NCBI GenBank assembly: GCA_963855995.1
Contig: OY979717.1
Location: 11,969,001 to 12,033,000 of the forward strand
Length of the DNA stretch: 64,000 nucleotides
Origin: Muricea muricata
Lineage: Eukaryota; Cnidaria; Anthozoa; Malacalcyonacea; Plexauridae
Reading direction: 5' to 3'
In this document: positions 50,701 to 61,479 of the stretch, piece after piece
How positions within the stretch are numbered: the first letter of the stretch is position 1
How the letters are laid out: every line of letters begins with the position of its first letter
Made by a program: the position numbers and the translations under genes
The notes under the pieces: generated by a model
The model's input: only the letters and a program-made list of their open reading frames with translations
Told to the model about the DNA's origin: nothing
Databases searched by the model: none

Positions 50701-53700
50701 TGTATTTGGGACCGGATTTGCCGCGTAGTATGGTCTGTTTGTACAGGGCAATGCAATAAATCTGACAGAAACATTTTGTTTCAAGTGGATGTTAGTTTTT
50801 AAACTTGATTAGAATCCTTACTTATCACAAAGGCACAAATATATAGCAAGTTACCTGATTTGTCTGATCGTATAATATACGCAATGTCCTTATTTTTAGG
50901 TTAGATTGTGATGATGAGTGTGCTCGTCAGCAACGTAACAAGTATGTACTTTGAAACTCGTGTTGAAAAACACTCACTATTGCCCTCGAATTGGTTTTTT
51001 AAGCGCAATTAAAAAACGTATTACATTGCTTGAAAAGGTGGTTTAAACTACAACTATATGATCATACTCTCTTATGTATAGAATATCGATAGCTTTCTCT
51101 CTTGTCGAGGCGATGTGCAAATAATACAACGTTTGATATCGTGTTGCATATTAATAAGTGCCCGTGAGGTCGCTTGTTTTGTAGCATGTATCACAAAGCT
51201 TTACTAAGATTTTTCAACAACTGCAAGGTCGTCAAAGTTTTTTTAAGTTTTTTTTTAAACCTCGGACTAGATTATAATTGCAACAAATCCCAAATTTAAA
51301 CCCTAGGAAATTTAATATGTTTTTTGTGAGCAGTATCGGGTCACTTCGAATGCATGGTTACTTGTATGGGTTCAAGTTTGTTATGTGTATGTACACTTTT
51401 GTTGCAGAGCTTTTGCAGAAGCTCTTGGTATTTCTCGTCCGGAAATTACAGAAGTCGTTCAATATTCGCACTTCTTAGAAGAATATGGACGGTATGTGAG
51501 ATATTGTATCATCTAGAACACGAAATAGCAATTCCAATGCAATTTGTCGCACATTTGTAAATACCTACTGCAGTGTCGATCAATTGAATGCAAGCCCAGT
51601 ATACCCCCTTAATGCTTCGATTCTGCAATTACTTATGACATCCTTAAATGGATAGCTTTATTCATTCTATACATCTGATTTTTACATATTATGTGCATAT
51701 ATTGTTTTAAGAACAAATATGAAGTTTGTGTATTTTGTTGAAGACGCTCTAGAAAATCTTATCAAGAAAATGGGAAAGGTAAAATAATAAAAATAATAAT
51801 ACCCACTATTTGCCGCGCTGTTGTCTGTATAGAAGCGTTTTAGCAGATAAAAAGCGTACGAGTGCATGTATTGATGTGTCCCTATTATTTGCTGCAATTT
51901 TCCAAGCAATTTGTGTCACAACATATAAAAAGAAACAAATTCCGAAAAGTAAAGTATCTTGCAATTCAAGATATGAATAAAAACAAGACAAACAATTGAA
52001 ACTGTGAATTTTCGATTGACTTTGAAATAAAGTCGAAAATTCACAGTTTCAATTGTGTGTCTTGTTTTTATTCATATCTTGAATTGCAAGATGACTTTAT
52101 TTTTCGGAATTTGTTTCTTTTTATATTTTCTTAAATTGTCGGCTGGCCGTGGGTTTCTTTTTGTGTCACAACGCCTTTTAGTTTCGAGCCCAAATAATGT
52201 GAAGCTTCGCGGGTCAGCTCGCTTCCGTGTGTTCCTGGGAAGCCCAAAACTCGGTGTTTTTGTATAAATTCAAGCATCCATTCAGTTTCGAATGTTGCGG
52301 TCTGTGGCGTAGCGGTGGTTGCGTAATATTGTGTATAAAAATAAATATATATATACAGACCGCAATATTCGAAACTGAATGCATGCTTGAATTTATACAA
52401 AACACCGAGTTTTGGGCTACCTAGGGTGCGTTTGAGTCATATAATGTCAGACTCAACCTTTCAAACCCTTATAATATCAGTCCCTTAGTTTCAAGCCCGT
52501 GCATTTTGTTAACCAACCTGTGCAACTAGTACTTCAAGAGAATTTCATTTCTGGCGGGTGAGGCTCAGTCAGGCCTCTCTCAATTTCATCTCTTATTAGA
52601 AATAAGCGAAATATCTATTGAGTGTACGTTTTTCTCCCTCTCTTAGGTTCAAAGTAAACAACTGAATCATACTTTTTCACCAATGAGCAACAAGAATCGA
52701 CGTTTTATTCATGAACTGTCGTCGATGTACGGTTGTACATCCATCAGTTATGATCAAGAACCAAATCGAAGTACGGTTGTCACCGCTAATAAGTAAGTAC
52801 ATTTGCATGAGCTGCGTTGTATACGTAGCCTCAAACCTGACGATAATTGCATGTGTTCAATATTTTCGTGAGACATATTTAAATTAAGAATTATTAAAAG
52901 TAGGTACATTGTAAAACTAATACACTTCAATAGCCACATAGATGGTATATATAGAAGCACAAGTCTGAGAACTTGATAAACCGCGTGCGGTTGCCATGCA
53001 TAATGGCCTTTTCCCTTTTGTGTAACTGGATACCTGATGAGGTCACGCCGAGATGAGTGTCATAATCAAGTGTTTAAACGCTGTAAATATCATTATCTGT
53101 ATGTAAGCGAATACTATTAAAATATTTAATGGTATAGTAAATATTAAAAACCCTCGTTGATTTAAATAGAAAATATCATTTCCTCATAAGTTAGACAGTT
53201 TATACACGTAAAAACCGATTATGGAACCTCATCTTATATTAAATATTCCGGCTACAAAATTGGCAGAACGTGTGACCATACATGCATGGCATATAATGGG
53301 GTTTTTTATGAATTGCGTTCCCACAAGTTCAATTTTATTGAACAAATAAATAAATAAATAAATAAATACTATAACTTTGATTGATGACCAACTTGGTAGG
53401 GATTGTCGATGTCCTCGTGTGAAATTGTCCTCTCAACTTCAACGTCAAATCAATCCTCAGCCTCCGCCACCAGTGCCTGTCCTACCAGAGCAAGGAATAG
53501 GGAATGTCAAGTAAGTGTAATATATAAACGGAGAAAACAAGCAAAATTTCGATTTTATTTTAAAATCATCATCAGACCAACTGAGCTGATGATGATTTTG
53601 TAATTGTTATACACTGGATAGTCATTTTATAATAAAATCGAAATATTCGGATCGATCGACCTTTGTTGGAAGAATTGCATGATATTGATTTTTCATGATT

Positions 53701-54182
53701 GTATGTTTCCATGCCATGAAAAATGACTGGCAAATCCATGGATACTTTATCCATTACATTACATACAATACATACATTTTCATATTATGAATTTTCAATT
53801 TTTCCAGTGGTGTCTGGTGATTACAAGCTTTCCAAGCTTTAAAAAGCCATTTCATATCGGTGATGTTTGCTGGGATTTTTGATGCGTTTTTCTTTTTTTG
53901 ATGACTAAATTCTTTACCTATCGTCGCACTAGCATCCGTCATCACAGCGATTCCACACACGCATCCATTAAAAGTAGAAAATCATCCTCACAGAGCTAAC
54001 CTCACAGGAAAAATCGCCTATGTGAACTAGCCTATATGGTTTCGTGTCAAAATGCTGCATAGTTGTTTCAAATGCTCCAAATGTCCTTAATAGATATAGC
54101 GTGTTTTTTTTCTCTTAGATTTATAGAGAGGAGAAAATCTCAAGAAATAAACTCGGTAGACTACTTTGCGGATGATTTCTAG
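26737..54182 (+). CDS. NFX1: NF-X1-type zinc finger protein, NFX1
   Basis: Coding exons: 26737-27703, 34406-34492, 34709-34759, 36071-36131, 40326-40397, 41801-41904, 42930-42965, 43691-43735, 43986-44046, 44179-44393, 44573-44685, 44909-44939, 45513-45592, 46717-46825, 47320-47439, 47743-47822, 47915-48019, 48433-48558, 48630-48721, 49910-50008, 50900-50941, 51408-51491, 51712-51778, 52647-52792, 53400-53510, 54119-54182. Total 3168 nt, 1055 aa (human about 1120). All phases and GT/AG borders agree. A TAA 12 nt upstream fixes the start. A basic, low-complexity N terminus is followed by a RING/PHD-like finger (C282, C285, C298, C301, H306, C309, C333, C336), NF-X1 fingers over about 369-850, an R3H domain (about 950-998, NRRFIH) and a family-typical end VDYFADDF. 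It is a nuclear DNA/RNA-binding regulator and likely E3 ligase. Its introns hold a GPCR gene, a hAT transposon and many repeats. Confidence 0.96.
28711..29342 (+). other. 24-bp minisatellite with possible galectin-like exon end
   Basis: Between about 28745 and 29110 the sequence is built of 24-bp units close to GTCTTCCGRATTTCAGCAAC, so all three plus frames are nearly open. The frame of 28788-29342 reads octads of the SLPGFxxR type. The frame starting at 28730 reads SSEFQQPQ-like octads but with stops. Downstream the 28788 frame continues unrepeated to [20 protein letters not shown], where GGTG|GTAAAT could be a splice donor. Both this segment and that boundary resemble the first carbohydrate-domain exon of galectins. 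No continuing exon was found, so it may be a dead gene fragment. Confidence 0.35.
31213..31508. repeat. Foldback element in NFX1 intron 1
   Basis: The left arm near 31213-31280 (GAAATTTGAAGAAAAACTTAG, then GCAAATACGAATCA) pairs with the right arm 31440-31508 (TGATTCGTATTTGC, then TTTTTCTTGAAATTTC). It lies about 380 bp upstream of the GPCR start. Confidence 0.65.
31889..32779 (+). CDS. Rhodopsin-like (class A) G protein-coupled receptor, intronless
   Basis: A single 296-residue frame has seven hydrophobic segments. Landmarks: GN in TM1 (G23, N24), LTICD in TM2 (D52), disulphide pair C79/C150, HPLRP after TM3, GLP in TM6 (about 242-244) and NPLIY in TM7 (279-283). The TM3-end DRY motif is replaced by LRH (102-104) in the context [14 protein letters not shown]. 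The extracellular N terminus is very short and the C-terminal tail almost absent (ends FSFIKL). The ligand cannot be inferred; invertebrate orphan or peptide-receptor-like families are possible. It is a plasma membrane protein signalling through heterotrimeric G proteins if functional. It lies inside NFX1 intron 1 on the same strand. A TATATAG-like box (about 31736) and AATAAA (33039-33044) bracket it. Confidence 0.88.
   Translation: MKYFTNLGLGYAYASVCTFGCLGNILVTFSICRQNLYKNIHYYLVLHLTICDLLNLLAALGNSYRNFTGKTWMTSDILCKLSFLPGTFFIAGLLFMVLISILRHRAVFHPLRPAVNRWKLHFVSAAVYVFGVLCQIPAGLHLYFKPPYMCMEKWPSDKLNITYTLCLSAVQFFIPVIFLGIIYWKICRELIKQSKNIKVMSATHVNVEEETKRYLFQRLVHHRNARSFGISFIIFICFLVAGLPQQIEFILYTFGLVDPDVYFTEWLHVIYYFGVSAVNPLIYGTLDKRLFSFIKL
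33256..33490 (+). pseudogene. 5'-truncated GPCR copy (TM6-TM7-tail)
   Basis: From TATTATCTTC at 33256 the sequence matches the upstream GPCR from 32584, with over 50 identical nucleotides before the first difference. It encodes [34 protein letters not shown] and a tail [14 protein letters not shown] that is longer than in the complete gene. Everything upstream of TM6 is missing and replaced by unrelated AT-rich sequence. This is either a truncated tandem duplicate or the last exon of a second receptor with distant 5' exons; I favour the former. Confidence 0.8.
34113..34133 (+). repeat. 21-nt poly-G tract
   Basis: The longest of about ten G or C homopolymers in the window (others near 5964, 20381, 20646, 41130, 44770, 45064, 45445, 62549). 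It lies in NFX1 intron 1, about 270 bp before exon 2. Confidence 0.9.
36460..36780. repeat. 41-bp tandem subterminal repeats of the hAT element
   Basis: About seven units of approximately 41 bp contain ATTTCATTTTAGTCTTAG followed by TTTAGTTCTTGTT and GTAACAG. A looser array of the core TTTAGTT(C/T)TAGTT lies at 39790-40060 near the other end. Subterminal motif clusters are transposase-binding sites in hAT elements such as Ac; that role here is inference. Confidence 0.8.
37291..39589 (-). CDS. hAT transposase (BED zinc finger + RNase H-like + hAT dimerisation), one frameshift
   Basis: The N-terminal frame from ATG at 39589 has an acidic start, [10 protein letters not shown] and a BED finger (VCKIESC ... 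[10 protein letters not shown]). The C-terminal frame down to the stop at 37291 carries the catalytic domain, with first Asp in [10 protein letters not shown], second Asp in [20 protein letters not shown], and the C-terminal [16 protein letters not shown] with the dimerisation region. The frames meet at an A9 run (complement of T 39242-39250) just after DDFM. A single-base length change there would link them into about 765 residues. No other stop or shift was seen. The A9 could be a true mutation, a sequencing error or a slippage site. The protein binds its terminal repeats and catalyses cut-and-paste transposition in the nucleus. Confidence 0.9.
41555..41670. repeat. Second patch of the CAAGTTGT-type repeat
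   Basis: Contains GTAGCAAGTCTGTTCACAAG, TTGTAACACGTTTGCC and GACTTGTGACAAGCTTGTTTG, the same vocabulary as 19400-19800. NFX1 intron 5. Confidence 0.6.
41960..42380. mobile_element. tRNA-derived SINE copies, head-to-head pair
   Basis: On the minus strand 42128-42051 reads a tRNA-like head with box A GTAGCTCAGGTTGCC and box B GGTTCGATTTCC. It is followed by a poly-T run, GAGTAACAC and TTTCACCTGAGTACA (to about 41965). On the plus strand 42170-42370 has a similar body (GAGTAACACCACAAACATC, TTTCACCTGAGTACAATG, GAAGGAACTAGACTTAGTT). The same blocks occur at 3020-3256. NFX1 intron 6. Confidence 0.75.
42565..42745. repeat. Degenerate CAGTTA/CAGTTG simple repeat
   Basis: A run of hexamer-like CAGTTG, CAGTGA, CAGTTA, CAATCA units in NFX1 intron 6. 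Short overlapping ORFs here are by-products. Confidence 0.7.
45904..46407. mobile_element. 504-bp foldback element with arms of about 180 bp
   Basis: The left arm starts CATAGACAATC and contains ATGGACTGGAAACGCAAGCT and GGAACTATCGACTTTTAAAA. The right arm contains TTTTAAAAGTCGATAGTTCC and AGCTTGCGTTTCCAGTCCAT and ends GATTGTCTATG. The centre is about 140 bp and non-coding. NFX1 intron 13. Confidence 0.85.
49130..49826 (+). mobile_element. 5'-truncated non-LTR retrotransposon (LINE), 3' end
   Basis: A frame across 49140-49630 gives the C-terminal region of a CR1/Jockey-like reverse transcriptase polyprotein: [59 protein letters not shown]. After a frame change comes a FKRRI-like end. The 3' UTR finishes in tandem ATTAAAG units (about 49798-49820), a tail typical of CR1/L2-like elements. 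Reverse-transcriptase core domains are absent. NFX1 intron 19. Confidence 0.88.
50071..50193. repeat. 123-bp MITE in NFX1 intron 20
   Basis: The ends AAGCCCGTTTTCCAC and GTGAAAAACGGGTTT are imperfect inverted repeats. The interior is non-coding with palindromic CGCGTCACGCG. Confidence 0.65.
51923..52126. repeat. Near-perfect foldback in NFX1 intron 23
   Basis: Arms of about 90 bp: ATATAAAAAGAAACAAATTC ... AATTGAAACTGTGAATTTTC pairs with GAAAATTCACAGTTTCAATT ... GAATTTGTTTCTTTTTATAT, around a centre near 52012-52032. Confidence 0.85.
52241..52418. repeat. Second foldback in NFX1 intron 23
   Basis: The arms AGCCCAAAACTCGGTGTTTT ... GAATGTTGCGGTCTGT and ACAGACCGCAATATTC ... AACACCGAGTTTTGGGCT are about 65 bp each, with an AT-rich centre including ATATATATAT. 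Confidence 0.85.
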
Positions 54183-54631
54183 TCCTATAAAGGCTATATG
54201 CAAGGGAAGTAAGACTTTTTTGTCGTGGATAAAGTTGATGCGTTACTATAAACGACGTTGTCTAAAAAACAATGTGTGCTTTGAACTTGGTAAAACCGAA
54301 GCTACTGTTTTCGAGTCTGATAAGCCCAATATTACAACGAAGAATGTAAGAAACTGGAAATTGATTCCAGTAAAAACTCTCTCGGCTTGATGGCGAAACA
54401 ACTGGACATAGCGCCAGTATATAACCATAAAGGCATAGAATGTAATTGAAACTAGTATAATATTGGTATTTTATATATTCTCTATTTTCACTTTCGGGTA
54501 TTGTCAAGCACACAGCGAGGTTTTCATTTGTTGTAGTGTAGCTCATAGATTCATCAGTATTAGTTGTTGACAAACCACCTTGATGATGTTAGAGAAAATA
54601 TTCATATTTTGTTAATTGTGTGAAAACATTT

Positions 54632-54637
54632 AATAAA
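54632..54637 (+). terminator. Candidate NFX1 polyadenylation signal
   Basis: AATAAA 450 bp downstream of the NFX1 stop codon, with no closer canonical hexamer noticed. Confidence 0.45.
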
Positions 54638-54742
54638 GCTGGCACCTTTCTGCATATATCGTTAACAAAACTGAAATATAGCAGGTGTTACGAATCTTGG
54701 GGTTCGTGGATGTCAGTGCATCGTAATCCGAAAAACGAGTGG

Positions 54743-54875
54743 AGGTTCATTTACTACCTGAAAAAACAGAATTTGGCGTTTCGAGCGTATTTTCTTTTGC
54801 CCCCACTACTAAGTTTCTATCGAAAAGCCGGTTAACGCTCAAAACGTCAAATTCTTTCAGGCAGTAAAAGAGCCT
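54743..54875. repeat. 133-bp MITE-like inverted repeat
   Basis: Left AGGTTCATTTACTACCTG and right CAGGCAGTAAAAGAGCCT are imperfect complements. Inner GAATTTGGCGTTTCGAGCG pairs with CGCTCAAAACGTCAAATTC. Confidence 0.75.
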
Positions 54876-56374
54876 ACTTTTAAAACAAACTGCGTCGTGT
54901 ATCACAACTCTGAGCGTTAATTGTGTTGACAGAATATGTTGATATGATAGGAAAATGATTTTTTTTCTGACTATTTATAGTATCTGATGGCGACGTGCGT
55001 TAATTATTTGCATAAAACTGTGATTTAATTTGTCGTTTTCCTCATAAAACTGAATGAGTGCAAACAGAATAAAATTACTGTAAATGAATAGATTTAGTGA
55101 TTTTATATAATATTGCCATGCTTTGAAAATGTCTGGGAAATCCATGGATTCTAGGCACATATCATACCATTGAATTCGGTTAATTTAACATAGTATGTAT
55201 GGAAGATATTCCATGAATCCATACTATGCTATTTTTTCCTAGCGTTTAGTGTTTTTTGTCATTGTTTATGTGGATTTTCATGCTATTTCATCGAAAGAAT
55301 CTCGATTGAGCCGCTTACCAAAACAGTTTCGTAAGAATATTTTTCGTGTTACTTTAGACAGAAAGTTTACTTATAAGCAAGTCCTAGCGGCACAGGACAA
55401 TGGACAGACATTCAAACATTTCAGTTAAAGTAAAAATGATATTTCATTTTGTCTAAATCAATACTGACGCTTTTTATCTTCATATGAGACCGGAAAGAAG
55501 AAGCAAAATATCAGCAGGTGCAAATTTTGAATGATTTCTTCCTATAATGATTCTGTTAAAAGCAATAATTGCATATCAAGGCACAAGTGCACGACTAATC
55601 ATGAGCAATTACTAAAATTGTTGACGGATTTCACCTGCTGCTTATAACGTTTGCTTTGATAGCTCGTCAAAATCTGAAATCTTGATTGGTCAAAAGTGTG
55701 CAGTATTTCTTCAGTAGTGCACATGAAAGTTGTTGGAATATTCCATGTATGTTTTCATCCACACCTTTTATATGTATTCCTACTGTATAATGGGCAACAA
55801 TGTTTCACTAGTTCTTATATTTGAATGAGCAATGCTCCTGCATTTAATGCCATAAAATCTGTAAACATAAAGTGAACTCAAAAGGAAACAAATTAAATGC
55901 AAAACAAGTTCTAAATCCAATTAGAAAATATGATTGCCAACCTAACTAAATTAATCACATAATGAAAAATATTTTTATCCTCGATTCTGTTACTACATCC
56001 CGTGGTGTGGCTCTTCAGCATGCCTGTGTGTTTTTAATGTTCATACATTTAGCTCCAGTATAATTCCCCACGCTTTAGAAATTTGGTTTTCGCGATGAGT
56101 TTGTGCATTCCCCATGTTGTTCCAATGTTGACTGTGTTTCTGTTAAAAGGTAATATATAAATCTTAGTTTGTTCCTCTTGGCAACATTTTCCACCAATCG
56201 ATTTTTTCCAGATGATCAAAGACCATGCCGCGAAAATGAAGGAAAAACCGATTCAAAATCATGCATAGTGTCTATATCGTACAAAATAAAACAAAGCAAC
56301 TTCGCATTAAGTGATTATTTCACATGCAGGTGTGTACATGCAAGCATAAAGGAAGTGTCGTTGAACTTCAAAGT

Positions 56375-56569
56375 TTACACGGAACTATCTGTTATAGCTC
56401 CATACGCCCGACCTGCGATATCTCCAATGTTTTGTGGGTTTTCTAGCTTGCCGTTCACAAATTTCCTGTAAATCTGCGACGTCGGTGTGGCTATACGAGT
56501 GAAAGCAGATGGTAGTCCTTTGACAACGTCTAGTTCAGGAGCATTTCTCTTTTGGAAAACATCAAGCAT
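56375..56569 (-). other. Unassigned coding-like ORF
   Basis: A 64-residue minus-strand frame (MLDVFQKRNAPELDVVKG... IGDIAGRAYGAI) has normal-looking composition and is less AT-rich than its flanks. No family recognised, no clear splice sites. It could be an exon of a minus-strand gene or chance. Confidence 0.2.
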
Positions 56570-59161
56570 TGATATATAGGTTTGTTGTTAGATTGCACAT
56601 CAGAAACATTTAGTGCGTCGGTTTATATGTAAATGGCATCGTTCACTGTTATATTTATCGATACTGCATGATTATATCCATTGGTTTAGTCCTCAGTAGG
56701 CATTAATGATATAATACCTTTAATGGAGCCCTGTACATATATAGTTGCAACCTCAAACTAATGCCCTGTAGGCACTCACAATAGATTAAGATAAAAAACT
56801 GATATTAAACAATTAAGTCTATATGCATGCGTATGTTAGTGATATAATCATATATGGCTGAAATATAAGCAAGTAAGCAGTATTTTGTAAGTATTTATCT
56901 CTATCTATATATTCTGGATCAATTCGCGTTTATAAAGCAGTGCAATTATTAATTCACATGATAAAAGTTATAGTCACATAAAATGACACAAATATGGTCG
57001 GCTTGATCAAAACGGGATTGCTTGTTGTTACCAATACTGGTTTCTACATAGACTCGAGTGTAGATTATTATGAATCAGTAGCTATTCCTAACCAATTTAT
57101 AATGCGGAAGTAATAAATTTAACAAAACTCGTTAGTCAACAATATCAGAACAAGGAACAAATGACGATCGAGATAATAGTTCTCGGAATCTAATGCTAAA
57201 TTTCTATGTTGATGCTAAAATGCTATCAATATGTCTCTGTTTTCAGGAACATGTTGACGATCATTTGTTTGTGTGGGCTACGAGAGCGTCTATTTTAAGT
57301 AAGTTCAATTTACCTGCATTGTGCTACGAGAACGAACAAGGATTAAGATCATTAACTGAACCAGTCAATCGCATAAAATGGTTCATGTTCATGTAATGGA
57401 CGCTTGATATCGTTGAATGTTTGTGACGGAGTCAAGTCGTGTGCATATACCAGAGTCTCAGTTTGCGAGGCTGTCGAAAGAAATGCTTTCTTATTTAAAA
57501 ACATTTTTTGCCAAACGTAGACCATAATAGACAATAATTTTAAATTTTTTTATCGCTTATGTTGATCAAGTTAGGCCTCTGCTGTTGCCTTGTTATGTTC
57601 ACACAATATAGTTTTCCATTAATTGTAACGTTCGTAATGCGCCGGACGCGCCAATTTTGAGGTTTTGAAAGTGAATAAAACTGCTTGTCATTTGAACCCG
57701 ATGAGTTCTGGCGTTGTTATTAAATTTTGCCAATATATATTTGCAATGTTTTAAAATATTACATCAGCAGCAACACACAGGTATGATACAATTAAACTGT
57801 ATCCGACGACAGCCTGTTGTCACACATTTTGCTCCTGTAATCACAGTGCATGTAAACTGATGTTTATTGCTACATCAAGGTGTCGGTCATGCGGCAGCAC
57901 ATTCTTTGCGATGGTAACGCCTGGTATATATTTGCAATGTTTTAAAAGATTACATCGGGAGCAATTAAAAGATTTTTATGATACACTTAATGATACAGTG
58001 CGACAATATATAACACATATTTAGCTTTAATTTACGCGCATGCGTGAGATATTAGGGAGGTTAATGAGCGGGCAGTTAGGTACGTCTCGTCATGCAGCTT
58101 TTCCTCAGAGCCCTTTTACAGAAGCAACGACAAATGATTAAGCTGGAAACCTTTTTAGTTACAGCAACACTGGAACTTGACTTAGAAGATACAACCTCAA
58201 ATATTTCTTGCTTGTATAAGCCACTGATCTGGAAACTAGAATTTAACTGGGCATAGCTAACATGCATAATCGAATTAAGCCAATGGCGTCCATATTGGAT
58301 TCACCGCCACAAATCAACAGTTGTTGACGTAGTAGAAAGGTTCTTTACGTTTCAGGTTAACGCGATCGGTATGAATGCATAAACGTTGTCCGCCTGAATA
58401 AAATTTCTCCTGCAGTGGCCTCTTTTCTTTTAAATTTGCCTGTGAATGACTAAAGAGATCTTTCACGCTCTAGGAACCAGTAGAAAAGTTGTGGAATGCT
58501 ATGTGTACATAGGAAAGGACTTTGAAAATTTGCCAGTTTGCACATGCGATTTACCGAAATTTTACCGAGTTTTGAAACCTTATCTCATTAGAAATATTTA
58601 GGCTTCGAAATTGGCTGATTAAATTCAAAAGGTACTTCATCCAGTTCTAGTTTTTTAGATCAGTTGTAGAAGTTTAATTTGTGCAGCGGCTGCCAGTTAC
58701 CAAGCCAACCGCCAAGCCCCTAAGTGGTTATCCATGGCACGAGTCGTTGCGCATAATAGCCATGTTCAGTGAGGTTAGTCGAAAGCATGAATAATCATCC
58801 GTTAAACATGAGTAATAGTAATTGTTTACCAGAAAAGTATAATTATTTGTTTCAGCGATGACGCCGTTACCGCAGAATACAAAAATTTTTTTTTTGGTAT
58901 ATATACCCAAGAAAGTGTTATACTTCAGTGATACGCAATAATACAGTCATGAATTAACCAATCAAATCCCCTAGCCTTGCCGGCATTTATATTTCCCGAT
59001 TGCGTGTCATGGAGTTACAGCACTGTCACTTGTGTCAGAACATCTTTAGGCATGATTTAATAGTTTTTCCGCATGAGTTTTTTGCCGTTGCCAGCTAAAT
59101 ATTCTATCACATCCCACATTTTACAATCGGCTAGCACAAGCGTGTTCTCGCTTTCCTTTTT

Positions 59162-59419
59162 GGTCATGGCTAAAGGGGATGCACGAGAGGTAGGTTTTCA
59201 AGATGGCGGCTGTTTTTCAAGATTCTTAAAACGAGAACGAATCAACAACCAGACATTGATAGCATTCCTAAAGCTTACCCTAACCCTAACCCTAAACCTA
59301 ACCACAATTTAGGAATGCTATAAATGTCTGGTTGTGGATTCTTTCTCGTTTTAAGAATCTTGAAAAACAGCCGCCATCTTGAAAACCTACCTCTCGTTCA
59401 TCCCCTTTAGCCATGACCT
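59162..59419. mobile_element. Foldback element with telomere-like core
   Basis: Two arms of about 110 bp (59162-59271 and 59309-59419) are nearly perfect reverse complements. Pairs include GGTCATGGCTAAAGGGGATG / CATCCCCTTTAGCCATGACC and CAAGATGGCGGCTGTTTTTC / GAAAAACAGCCGCCATCTTG. The centre is occupied by CCCTAA repeats. ORFs reading into both arms give the same peptide because the arms mirror each other. Confidence 0.92.
59275..59303. repeat. Interstitial telomere-type repeat (CCCTAA)n
   Basis: Reads TTACCCTAACCCTAACCC, then TAAACCTAACC: about four and a half units of the animal telomere repeat, with one variant unit. It lies exactly between the foldback arms. Confidence 0.9.
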
Positions 59420-61479
59420 TCCCTTTTTCTGGGCCAGCTGAATTGAGTTCCCCGTCAAAGCTCTGGCAATGGCTCTGATTTGGGAAGGTCAAACACTCAT
59501 AATTAACAAATATTTTTTATTGGCAAATAACTCTATACCACGTTTGATTGGTGATAATTGAACAGCTCTGTTCGAAATACTGAATTTTGCCATACTATCA
59601 ATGTTTTCGTCGCGCAAAAATATTTAAATAGATTTATTCCTCGGAGCTACTTTGTGTATTCTAACAACCGTCTCGCACCCAGACCATTCATTGTTTTATT
59701 AAGGTCAGTGGCAGCTAAATTAGTAAGCGCGCAAGAGTACTTTACATCTAACATAAAAAAGTTGTTCTTAATTATTAATGCACCAAATTCTCCCTTTTTC
59801 GCTTTATCCGAAAAAATATTCCAGTCGACAATACGCCCCTCTGAAGCTTCGTGGCACGTTTTACCAATGAATGTTTAAACATATTCTGTAAGGAATGTTC
59901 ACTGAACTGGCAGTAGCACCCCTGAACTTCATGTCGCATTGAAAATGCATTGAAGAATTACTTGTTTTGCACACCGCGTTGATCTGATCGGCTTGCTTCA
60001 ACGTACTGTCCGATTGATTACTTGTATAAATAACCGTTTTATTGTATTAAGCTATAGCATTTTCCAGTACGGAAACCGTCTTAAACCTCCAGACGCAGCT
60101 ATATTTTGTATGATCATGCTGAATATTTGATATTTTGTTAGTCAGGTTAGGAATAAAATCTTTGTAGACTTCAACGAAAGATATTTTGATATGAGGGGAA
60201 ACATTGAAATCATGTCGCTTAAGCGAAGTGCTGCCGCCTGCCGATCAATTATATATGTACTAAATTTGATGAAAAACAGCGAATTCAATCTCACCTATCA
60301 ATAACGCTCATTAATTATTACTTGATATTGAAATTGGATATAAAACGATTTCATTTGGTTGTCTGTCCTCATAGAAGAAGTGTTGATAAGTATAATTTTT
60401 GCTCGAAAGTGCAATTTTCAGTTCGCGTTGGCGTTTCTGTTGCTTCAAGTATCGGGCACCAGCTAAGCGATAGGTTGTTTGCAAATTTAACGTAATTATA
60501 GTTAGTCCAAAATTTGTTTGCAAGTAAATGTTGTTTACGGCTTTGTAATCCTCATCTGTTGCTTTTTCTTGCCAGATACAGCTTGTTGCAGAAGTTCGAA
60601 AACCTAATTCCAACCATTGTCGGTTTGCTCGATATGTTGTAAATCGTAAGTAAAGCTTGTGTTACAATGAAAATTATGTCTGACAGTGTTGACAGGAGTA
60701 CCGCCGGTGAAAGAAGTACTACATGACGTGAGCATCTTAAAATCTTAAAAAACCAAGCTACCAAAGGACTGAAAACGTGTACTTTTTAAAACAATTACAT
60801 TACGCCAACGCATTTGAAAGTGTTTTAACTGGACATGCATGTTTACGTTTTAGCCAGTTTACGTGATCATACCTTGCGGGCCAGGATATTTCCATTATCA
60901 AACTAAATCAACAACTAGCAAACGAACGATTTTTTGCGAGAGGTTGCCAATGCCACGTACAAAGATTTTTGGGTTTTTTAGTTTCATTTTATAATGTGAA
61001 TGTTAATAATATGTTTATTCAATTTGGGGGTGGTTGAATAATACATATACATGCCTTTTTAAATGAGCTCAAAACAGACCAACGTACTGTATGATGTATT
61101 GTTGGAAATTGACATGTATGAGTAATTTGAGTAGGGACTTAAATTATTAGGTAATTTATGTGACGTCAGTATAATCAGGACAGTTAGTGTGATAGTGACC
61201 ACGTTTGCGTCAAGGTGATTTAAGCGAAGCTTGTATCTGTGATTTATTTTAATTCTTATATTATATCAAAATTATTATTACGGTGATTTGTGACTTGTCG
61301 AGGACAACGTAGTTTTGGAGGCAAACATTCTCGACAGTATGGGAAGCCTTTTTAACCCAAATAGCGGAAAAAAGGACTGTTAATCATTGAACTTGCAACC
61401 TAGTTGGAGCAACTATCTTCCTCGGAAATTAATGTAATTTTTTAGGGGAAATTAAACCAGTTTCTGTAGCCAAAAAAAA

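Noticed and set aside
59298-59492. Matching ORFs at 59073-59312 (plus) and 59298-59492 (minus) as paired genes
   Set aside because: The identical peptides arise because the two foldback arms mirror each other.
60311-60613. 100-residue minus-strand ORF
   Set aside because: No domain or family recognised and no exon partners; kept out for lack of support.
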